Origin: an uncultured Bacilli bacterium
GTDB taxonomy: Bacteria > Bacillota_I > Bacilli_A > RF39 > UBA660
Length of the DNA stretch: 10,158 nucleotides
Reading direction: 5' to 3'
Assembly (NCBI GenBank): GCA_944358275.1
Contig: CALVQZ010000104.1
Coordinates: forward strand, 1 to 10,158
Shown: piece by piece, positions 4,739-10,158 of the stretch
How positions within the stretch are numbered: the first letter of the stretch is position 1
How the letters are laid out: each line of letters starts with the position of its first letter
Program-made: the position numbers and the translations under genes
The notes under the pieces: generated by a model
What the model was told of the DNA's origin: nothing
Seen by the model: only the letters and a program-made list of their open reading frames with translations
Databases searched by the model: none

Positions 4739-6346
4739 CCCTTTATTAGAATTATTTATTTTAGCAACTTCTGCTATAAACCAAATTTTTTCTACATCTA
4801 GTTTACTAGATTCTATTTCTCTTATTCTAAGAAGCATTTCTATGTTAGATATTAAAGTAGGAACTTCACCACTAGATAAATTATCCTCTGTAATATTTAT
4901 ATTTGAAAGCTTATATTTGTTAATAATCATATCATCAACTTTCTCTTCTTCAAAAATATTGATAACATTACATATAACATTTTCTGGATTAAGAGCAAAT
5001 GAATCTAACTTTTTTAAGTTATCTAATAATTCACTATAATTTTCAACATCAAAAACTTTCTTTATTGAAATCATTTTAAAATAATCAAAACTATAATAAA
5101 TATTTAATAAATCTTTTATAGTAGAAAGTTTATTGATATTAGTTAATACTTTTACATCAAAATATTCTAAATCATATTTTTGATATAAAGCATATATTTC
5201 ATTTGCTATATTTAAAGACTCTTGTTTTTCTTTCTTTAAATTATTGTTAAGTTCAAACAAACTAGCTTTATCATGAAATATTTTCTTATTTAATTTATCT
5301 AACTTTGATTCTTTTTCTTTAATTTCATTTAAAATAGAACGCAAATTCTTATCTATTTCTTTATTATCATCGCCTAACTTTTTTTGATATGTCTTTTTAA
5401 AATCATTAAATAATGGTAAAAAATATAAATAATTGCTATACTCTACTAAATTTAATTTCAATCTATAAATCGTATCATAAAATTTAGATAACTCGCTTTT
5501 ATCATTATAATCGATTGGATTTATCATCATATTTTCAAACACAGAAACCCTATGTTTGCTATCTGGAAAGTAACTACTCATATCAATAGAACCATTTTTT
5601 GCAAGTTCAATAATACCATAAATACTTTCTTCTTTAGCAGAATTAAGTTCTTTATAAACTTCATGATATTTCTTAACCGCATCATCATAACTACTAACAT
5701 TATATTTATTCATGAGTTCTTTTTTTAGTGAGGTCAAATAATTATTAAAAGCTTTTTCGTGTTTTTTAATCAATTTTCTAAAGCAAACTTCAATATGACT
5801 TATTATTTCAGGATTACTCCAATATACTTCTTCAAATATACTATTTAAGTTATCAAAAGAATTATTCTTTTGATTTCTATTTTCTATAAATGATGACATA
5901 TATTTTTTAACATAATAAGTATATTCAAAATCCTCTTTAGTAAGAGCAATACCTGCTAAAGCAAATTTATCTAAAAACTTATCTATAACTTCATTTACTT
6001 CATTAAAACCAAATTCACTAAAATTATCCATCTTATAGATCATTCTATCAAAGTCCATCTTTTCAAAATAAGTATTAAATGGATTTAATATAGCACATAC
6101 ATGATTCATTTCTTCTAAACGAAGACTTACTTCATCTATATTTAAACCCTCATCTTCTAACTTATAAGAAGCGCTTTTAGCATCTAAATACTTCTTAACA
6201 CTTACTTTATACTCATTATATTTAGATAAATATGTATCGATAGTATCATTATACTTTCTAATATTTGTCTTATTGTTTGTAGGTAAAGAAGATATATATG
6301 TTTTCTTAGACTCAGTATCGCCCTTTATAAACTCTAAAAAATTCAT
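4736..6346 (-). CDS. Cytoplasmic coiled-coil protein of unknown function
   Basis: The start chosen is the ATG at 6346, preceded by AAGGAAGGATGAT, giving 536 aa. An in-frame ATG seven codons earlier overlaps the preceding small gene and its ribosome site would be lost. The protein is Lys/Glu/Asn-rich and helical, with no signal peptide or membrane segment, so it should be cytoplasmic. The strongest coiled coil is at about residues 329-389 (L-D-K-L-N-K-K-I and nearby heptads), after a helical N-terminal part and before a C-terminal domain of about 145 residues ending near E-K-I-W-F-I-A-E-V. There are no nucleotide-binding or catalytic motifs. It is the last gene of the operon, four bases after the 45-aa gene, with the terminator on its stop codon. 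Its place behind three exported proteins suggests a role in their production or in linking them to the cell, but I do not recognise the family. Confidence 0.75.
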   Translation of the reverse strand: MNFLEFIKGDTESKKTYISSLPTNNKTNIRKYNDTIDTYLSKYNEYKVSVKKYLDAKSASYKLEDEGLNIDEVSLRLEEMNHVCAILNPFNTYFEKMDFDRMIYKMDNFSEFGFNEVNEVIDKFLDKFALAGIALTKEDFEYTYYVKKYMSSFIENRNQKNNSFDNLNSIFEEVYWSNPEIISHIEVCFRKLIKKHEKAFNNYLTSLKKELMNKYNVSSYDDAVKKYHEVYKELNSAKEESIYGIIELAKNGSIDMSSYFPDSKHRVSVFENMMINPIDYNDKSELSKFYDTIYRLKLNLVEYSNYLYFLPLFNDFKKTYQKKLGDDNKEIDKNLRSILNEIKEKESKLDKLNKKIFHDKASLFELNNNLKKEKQESLNIANEIYALYQKYDLEYFDVKVLTNINKLSTIKDLLNIYYSFDYFKMISIKKVFDVENYSELLDNLKKLDSFALNPENVICNVINIFEEEKVDDMIINKYKLSNINITEDNLSSGEVPTLISNIEMLLRIREIESSKLDVEKIWFIAEVAKINNSNKG

Positions 6347-6350
6347 AATA

Positions 6351-6488
6351 TCATCCTTCCTTATCATACTCTATTTTCTTATCAGAAATAAATTTAATAA
6401 ACTTATCTATTTCTTCATAAACTTCTATCAATTCTTTTAATGAAAGAACTGACATATCAAAATTAACTTTATTTTCTTCTTTTTCCAT
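6351..6488 (-). CDS. Small 45-aa charged helical protein, unrecognised
   Basis: This short frame starts with ATG at 6488, with GAGGTG five or so bases upstream, and ends with TGA at 6353-6351, four bases before the coiled-coil gene start. The product begins M-E-K-E-E-N-K-V-N-F and continues with an amphipathic helix containing L-S-L-K-E-L-I-E-V-Y-E-E-I-D-K-F-I. It has no Cys, no signal peptide and no membrane segment. The good ribosome site, the tight 13-base and 4-base spacing to its neighbours and the regular heptad-like hydrophobic pattern support real translation. It may bind the downstream coiled-coil protein, with which it is probably translationally coupled. It recalls the start of exonuclease VII small subunits only superficially. 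Confidence 0.65.
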   Translation of the reverse strand: MEKEENKVNFDMSVLSLKELIEVYEEIDKFIKFISDKKIEYDKEG

Positions 6489-6501
6489 AAACACCTCATT
6501 T

Positions 6502-7560
6502 TTATTGATAGTATCCTGCTAAATCTTTGTAGAAATTGATCGTTACTTTTAGTTTAGAACCCATCGGACGACTTTCTAAACTATCCATATCCTGTCCTTC
6601 TAGCCATACATACACTCTTACTTTAGTTATACCATTACTAATTGGAAAGATAGAATTATCAAAATTAGTAATCGTATTTTGTAAGGCAAAATAATCACTA
6701 TTTAACTCATATTTACTACCTTCTTGACCGGAACTTACATCAAGACCTCTTCCTTCATTTATAACTGCATAAGTAGGTGTATATTTTCCATCTTCCATTA
6801 CGACATTATATTTCATAGCTCTTGTAATAGAAGATTTAGAATGTGCTAAACTATATGGTTCATAAATAACTGAAACACACCTATTATTACAAGATATATT
6901 TTGAACTGTATCTACACTACTTCTTTTAGAAACAGTACTCATTTTTACAAATCCCATTCTAAGTGAATTTACATTGCCATCTGCACCTTCTGATTTATCA
7001 TCAACAATTTCTATACCTGTACCTTCTGTTAGATAAAGATTATCATCATATGGAGATCCAGTTACATTCTTTAAAAAGACATCAAACGCAATAAATCCTG
7101 CACTTGAATTAGGTCTAGTTTCACTTTCTTTAAATGTATCGATAACTCTATCATAACTTGAAGTAACATCTTTATATCTAATATTACTTGAAAAAATATC
7201 AAATTTATCATTATTAGGACTCGATATACCATTTGACGAAAAAGGAAATAAGCCTTTACTAGCCCAAGCACTAGTATGATTAGGATAATTATTTTCTAAT
7301 TCATTAAATAAATAATCCTCATCGACAGTTACACTGCCACTATAGTTAATACCATCTAGTGATATATATAAACCACTTTCTTCAGAAACAGTTAAATTTA
7401 ATGATAAAATTTTTACATTTAATGCGGCATAAAACCAAGCATATGTAGAAGCGATTAACAAAATAGATGTAAATAAAATAAGGGGAATTAAAATTTGTTT
7501 TCTACTAAATTTAAAATTCCATTTACTCTTCTTTTTAGTATTTTTCTTCTTCTTTTTCAT
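6502..7560 (-). CDS. Exported surface protein, SipW-cognate/TasA-like, third of the set
   Basis: The ATG at 7560 is preferred: GAGGTGATT precedes it, and the in-frame GTG two codons earlier overlaps that ribosome site. The 352-aa protein begins with a very Lys-rich stretch, one hydrophobic segment (about 22-38) and S-T-Y-A-W-F at 38-43, as in SipW-cognate signal regions. The exported part opens with an L-Y-I-S-L-D-G strand, has G-F-I-A-F-D-V-F-L-K-N near 155-165, a Cys pair (224 and 228) and V-R-V-Y-V-W-L-E-G-Q-D near 314-324. These align in order with the 469-aa upstream protein, so the two are paralogues; this one lacks the Cys-rich tail. A hairpin in the 105-base gap upstream may lower its expression. 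TasA/CalY-like proteins form extracellular fibres, and that role is inferred here from architecture only. Confidence 0.75.
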   Translation of the reverse strand: MKKKKKNTKKKSKWNFKFSRKQILIPLILFTSILLIASTYAWFYAALNVKILSLNLTVSEESGLYISLDGINYSGSVTVDEDYLFNELENNYPNHTSAWASKGLFPFSSNGISSPNNDKFDIFSSNIRYKDVTSSYDRVIDTFKESETRPNSSAGFIAFDVFLKNVTGSPYDDNLYLTEGTGIEIVDDKSEGADGNVNSLRMGFVKMSTVSKRSSVDTVQNISCNNRCVSVIYEPYSLAHSKSSITRAMKYNVVMEDGKYTPTYAVINEGRGLDVSSGQEGSKYELNSDYFALQNTITNFDNSIFPISNGITKVRVYVWLEGQDMDSLESRPMGSKLKVTINFYKDLAGYYQ

Positions 7561-7578
7561 AATCACCTCTATTTTTAA

Positions 7579-7608
7579 TTAAAGAGTAACCATCAGGTTA
7601 CTCTTTAA
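7579..7608 (-). terminator. Long intergenic hairpin, possible attenuator between two surface-protein genes
   Basis: TTAAAGAGTAACC and GGTTACTCTTTAA form a perfect 13-bp stem with a 4-base loop. On the minus strand it is followed by TTAAAAATAG and then the ribosome site of the next gene, so the U-tract needed for full termination is missing. It could cause partial termination, or protect the 3' end of the upstream message, setting the ratio of the second to the third surface protein. Confidence 0.5.
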
Positions 7609-7665
7609 CTTCTAAATCATTACCAACATAACCATAGTTAGTATAATTAAATTATCATTTTATTA

Positions 7666-9075
7666 TTAGTTAGATACGAATTCTCCATCTACTATAGTTC
7701 CAGCTGTACCATTATTAGCAAATGTTGGAGTAAATCCTGTTCCATTAATTTTAACGCAAGCTTCAAATGTACCAATTGTACATGTTCTACTTGAACTATT
7801 CCATACACCTTTAACAGCTTCACAAGCTGATCTAGCTTCTAAAATTTCTTCAGTATCTGACTCACCATCTAAAGTAGCACCTGGAACTGTTCCACCTGTA
7901 CATACACCAATTGAAGTTGGTAATACTGGTCCACTATAGTCAACATCATCTTCAGTAAATCTTTCTTTAGTAAATCCAAAGTTTACAGATATTTGTTTAC
8001 CAATTTGTGAGAAATTGTAATTATCTATATCTTGTCCTTCAAGATATACATATACTCTAATCTTAGTAATACTATTTGGAGCTAAAGACATAAATTCTGG
8101 TCTAGCCATACCAGTCATCATCTTTTCTTCATCAGTAAAATAATCTACTTCAGTTAAAGAAGTTGAAGCTGTATAACCATTTAAATCTGCTCCATCATAA
8201 ACGTCTACTATTGGATTTTCAGTAAATTCTTGATTGATTGCATATGTATGAACGTATGTGCCATCAGCAACTGTTCCACAAGCTTCAGCTCCATAATTAG
8301 TTGCATCAGTTCTCTTCTTACAAGATTCTGTATAATAATTTATAGCATTTTGCTCATGTGCTTTATCATTTGGTTCCCAAATTTGTGTATCTCTACAAAT
8401 ACCAGTTACATCTCCACCACCAGCACAAGTGATTCCTTGAATTGCTTCTGTATCTGTACTAGTACCAATTACACGACCAATTTGTGCGAATGCAACTCTT
8501 ACTGAGTTTTCAATACCAGTGCCACCTACACCATTTTGTCCTACTACTACACTTGAATCAGTAGTTAAATATATAGCTTCTTCTTGAGCTTTATTATCTT
8601 CTACATAATAAGCTTCACCAGAATAGTTTCTAACAAATAAATCGAAAGCAACATATCCTTTATCAGCATCACTAGCTGTGTTATCGATTCTGCTTGACAT
8701 TATTCTATATCCACCAGCTGTTGGTGTATGACTTGATTTTTCATATAAAATCATTCTAGAAGTAGCATTATCGATATCACCTATAGTAGATAATGGTACT
8801 AAACCTTCATCACCACCCCAAGTGTTTGTGTTAGTTGCATATGTATCAATATTGAATGTTTCTTCTGAAATTGTAACAGATTCACCAAAAGTAACACCAT
8901 CGAGTGATAATGCTAAACTATCGGCAGCTTTTACATTAATTTCAAAAGTAGATACATGTACTGTTTGCAACCCAACAAACCATGCATAAGTTGAAACAGT
9001 TAATACTATTGCAGTAAATGCACAAATCAATACGAGATTTTTTGTGCGTCTACCATTCTTTTTCTTATTTTGCAT
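7666..9075 (-). CDS. Exported surface protein, SipW-cognate/TasA-like, with Cys-rich C-terminal extension
   Basis: The 469-aa protein starts at an ATG six bases after AGAGGT. It has a basic N-terminus, a hydrophobic segment at about 13-28 and S-T-Y-A-W-F at 28-33, resembling SipW-cognate signal regions, so export through Sec is expected. The exported part has L-A-L-S-L-D-G (54-60), G-Y-V-A-F-D-L-F-V-R-N (140-150), S-V-R-V-A-F-A-Q (191-198), Cys at 217, 227, 252 and 266, and I-R-V-Y-V-Y-L-E-G-Q-D (339-349). Up to about residue 370 it matches the 352-aa paralogue in motif order. Residues 371-469 are an extra region with four more Cys (392, 418, 432, 440), including S-A-C-E-A-V-K-G-V-W. The eight Cys could form four disulfides. 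Probably the major subunit of an extracellular fibre or layer, by analogy with TasA. Confidence 0.75.
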   Translation of the reverse strand: MQNKKKNGRRTKNLVLICAFTAIVLTVSTYAWFVGLQTVHVSTFEINVKAADSLALSLDGVTFGESVTISEETFNIDTYATNTNTWGGDEGLVPLSTIGDIDNATSRMILYEKSSHTPTAGGYRIMSSRIDNTASDADKGYVAFDLFVRNYSGEAYYVEDNKAQEEAIYLTTDSSVVVGQNGVGGTGIENSVRVAFAQIGRVIGTSTDTEAIQGITCAGGGDVTGICRDTQIWEPNDKAHEQNAINYYTESCKKRTDATNYGAEACGTVADGTYVHTYAINQEFTENPIVDVYDGADLNGYTASTSLTEVDYFTDEEKMMTGMARPEFMSLAPNSITKIRVYVYLEGQDIDNYNFSQIGKQISVNFGFTKERFTEDDVDYSGPVLPTSIGVCTGGTVPGATLDGESDTEEILEARSACEAVKGVWNSSSRTCTIGTFEACVKINGTGFTPTFANNGTAGTIVDGEFVSN

Positions 9076-9092
9076 AAAATACCTCTTTCCTT

Positions 9093-9794
9093 TTATTTTT
9101 CATCTATAAATTCTGAATTAAATTCCATATGGAGTTTAATTTCACCACCTAAAATGTTATCAGTGCATTCAGGATCTCTACCTTCTAGCCAAATAACCAC
9201 TGTATACTTGATTATATCTCCCGGCTTAAAATCAGCTACATGATCAACTGCTACTAAAGTATCAGACTCAAATGCAATGGTACCATTTTCAGGACCACCA
9301 TTATCAGCAGCTTTAGCATAAGTAACAAAAGTATCATCCTTATATACCCTTATTCTTACTGCCTCGTCGACATTTTTCACTACATCATCGATTATTATTT
9401 CAGACCAATAATCAGATACTTTATCTCCAAAATTCTCGATATAAAATGTATAAGCAATGTAGTTATCACCATTATGAGAACCACCTTCACTTTCATTTAT
9501 ATCGTCTGGAAGCCAATTTGCAGAGTAATTGTCAAACGATTCTACTGCCGTAGCATACAACTCACTTCTATAAACCTTGTAATCAACATTATCATATATG
9601 TATATGTTTTTATCATAATACAAGTTTTTATCGAGTGTTATGCTAAAATTCCCATTATTATAGATTATGCTCGTAACTACATAGGACATAAGTAAAATCA
9701 AGAATACAGCAAGCAATGCTAATTTCGAGTATTTTATAATTTTTTTTCTTCTTTTTACTTTTAAAGCACTCTTAGTTACTACGCTATTTTTCAT
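9093..9794 (-). CDS. Membrane-anchored surface protein sharing the beta core of the two downstream proteins
   Basis: This 233-aa protein opens the operon; AAAGGAT lies about ten bases before its ATG, and the next gene begins 17 bases after it. Residues 1-22 are basic, 24-45 are hydrophobic, and the rest is acidic and outside. It lacks S-T-Y-A-W-F and any obvious signal-peptidase site, so it may stay anchored. It still has the shared core: N-Y-I-A-Y-T-F-Y-I-E-N (111-121), matching the [FY]-[IV]-A-[FY] strand of its neighbours, and Y-T-V-V-I-W-L-E-G-R-D-P-E-C (197-210). A single Cys at 210 follows the E-G-R-D motif. A role as anchor or assembly base for the two larger proteins is plausible but inferred. 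Confidence 0.7.
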   Translation of the reverse strand: MKNSVVTKSALKVKRRKKIIKYSKLALLAVFLILLMSYVVTSIIYNNGNFSITLDKNLYYDKNIYIYDNVDYKVYRSELYATAVESFDNYSANWLPDDINESEGGSHNGDNYIAYTFYIENFGDKVSDYWSEIIIDDVVKNVDEAVRIRVYKDDTFVTYAKAADNGGPENGTIAFESDTLVAVDHVADFKPGDIIKYTVVIWLEGRDPECTDNILGGEIKLHMEFNSEFIDEK

Positions 9795-9836
9795 GACCCT
9801 ATCCTTTCTATGCTATTATCTATAATATACATTTAT

Positions 9837-9864
9837 ATTTTAGCACACCAATTAAAAATGTCAA
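9837..9864 (-). promoter_or_regulatory. Promoter of the surface-protein operon
   Basis: On the minus strand an exact TTGACA (9864-9859) is followed after 16 bases by TGC-TAAAAA (-10 at 9842-9837), with the TG of an extended -10 just before it. The -10 box matches TATAAT at four of six positions; shifting by one base gives AAAAAT. The predicted start is about 35 to 40 bases upstream of the first surface-protein gene. No other promoter-like pair was seen between here and the gene. Confidence 0.55.
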
Positions 9865-9868
9865 TATA

Positions 9869-9886
9869 TTTCGAACAATGTCGAAA
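9869..9886. repeat. Inverted repeat just upstream of the operon promoter, possible operator
   Basis: TTTCGA, six bases, then TCGAAA form an 18-base palindrome ending five bases upstream of the -35 box. The position suits an activator or repressor site. It resembles the Bacillus LexA box in its CGAAC half, but the spacing is two bases too short. No regulator is known. Confidence 0.3.
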
Positions 9887-10096
9887 ATATTTTTTTAAAA
9901 CTAATTTAAATGTTAGATTTTTTTAAAATTTTTCTTACTATTTACTTATTAGATTTTAAAAAAACATTATTTTTTAACTGGCTTTTTATACTCTACTTTT
10001 CCTTTTTGTTATAATAATGTAAATGTCAATAACTTTTTACTCTTTTACATTTTTTAAACATAACTTTAATAACAAAAATTATTTACTAGAATTTTA
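9887..10096. other. AT-rich intergenic region without recognisable genes
   Basis: About 210 bases of very AT-rich sequence. It holds A/T-only inverted repeats, one plus-strand extended -10-like motif (10007-10015) and one TTGACA on the minus strand (10029-10024) without a -10 partner. An inverted repeat AATGTAAA/TTTACATT (10016-10051) with a 20-base loop may be a weak end signal, but I cannot assign it. No coding frame is supported. Confidence 0.4.
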
Positions 10097-10158
10097 TTAA
10101 AAACTACAATCTAAAATATCACTTATTTCATTATATAAATCAATATTCTTATTTACTT
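10097..10158 (-). CDS. 3' end of an unidentified gene entering from the right
   Basis: One minus-strand frame is open from the window edge to a TAA at 10099-10097, giving about 20 codons that read V-N-K-N-I-D-L-Y-N-E-I-S-D-I-L-D-C-S-F. The other two frames hit a stop within the first codons. The composition looks like ordinary protein, but the piece is too short to identify, and chance cannot be excluded. Confidence 0.4.
   Translation of the reverse strand, partial: VNKNIDLYNEISDILDCSF

Noticed and set aside
4692..5039. Long open frame on the plus strand opposite the coiled-coil gene, and similar plus-strand frames at 1760-2197, 2927-3115, 8230-8505 and 9474-9695
   Set aside because: They lie entirely or mostly opposite well-supported minus-strand genes with good ribosome sites, and show no motifs. 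They are shadows of AT-rich coding sequence.
6351..6488. Identity of the 45-aa protein as exonuclease VII small subunit
   Set aside because: The first residues look alike, but the length is too short, the conserved later part of that family is missing, and no xseA neighbour is present.
337..9794. Mycoplasma-type code with TGA as Trp
   Set aside because: Trp in S-T-Y-A-W-F and elsewhere is TGG, and TGA stops fit operon structure: the ATGA overlap at 972-975 and the stop of the 45-aa gene four bases before the next start.
9872..9883. LexA (SOS) box upstream of the surface operon
   Set aside because: The half sites CGAAC and GTCG are separated so that the site is 12 bases, while the Bacillus box needs CGAAC-N4-GTTCG (14 bases).
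10007..10015. Extended -10 promoter on the plus strand (TGTTATAAT)
   Set aside because: No -35 box and no plus-strand gene downstream; the predicted start falls inside an inverted repeat. It is probably chance in AT-rich DNA.

Overview
The window comes from a low-GC, Firmicutes-type bacterium. Candidate groups are uncultured gut Bacilli or Mollicutes-like lineages (RF39-type), inferred from the AT-rich sequence, strong GGAGG-type ribosome sites, and exported proteins carrying an S-T-Y-A-W-F motif after the N-terminal membrane segment. Trp is encoded by TGG and TGA is used as a stop, so the standard bacterial code applies and not the Mycoplasma code. Every intact gene is on the minus strand, so transcription runs right to left. 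The only plus-strand coding trace is a degraded fragment.

Right part (9864 to 4713): one likely operon. It starts at a TTGACA promoter (about 9837-9864) and encodes three related exported proteins: a 233-aa anchored form, a 469-aa form with a Cys-rich C-terminal extension, and a 352-aa form. All three share two beta-strand motifs, one of the [FY]-[IV]-A-[FY] type and one V-x-[IV]-[WY]-L-E-G-x-D. The last two carry SipW-cognate-like (TasA/CalY-type) signal regions. They are followed by an unrecognised 45-aa protein and a 536-aa cytoplasmic coiled-coil protein of unknown function. The operon ends at a clear intrinsic terminator that overlaps the last stop codon. The layout suggests a surface fibre or matrix system with dedicated cytoplasmic partners; no SipW peptidase is in view.

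Middle (about 3861 to 4710): a mobile-element scar. A small IS200/IS605-type element carries a tnpA interrupted by an amber codon between its HUH motif and its catalytic Tyr. Next to it, on the plus strand, is a decayed remnant resembling the RhuM family.

Left part (3862 to 269): a second operon driven by a perfect TTGACA-17-TATAAT promoter whose -35 box lies at the right edge of the IS. It encodes a small secreted protein with a CPNC motif, a six-helix membrane protein, an ABC ATPase with a Glu in the Q-loop position (the E-loop known from lantibiotic-immunity LanF proteins), and two six-helix permeases. ATPase followed by two permeases is the LanFEG layout, so this may be a secreted peptide with its export or immunity transporter. 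It ends at an intrinsic terminator (269-295). Exact 16-nt copies of A7-TAAGTACAA lie at 125-140, 4485-4500 and 4713-4728. They bracket the left operon, the IS and the remnant, hinting that these arrived as accessory DNA beside a terminator.

The extreme left holds a bidirectional hairpin with a perfect DnaA box in its loop and a possible promoter for a gene outside the window. The extreme right holds the last 20 or so codons of an unidentified minus-strand gene.
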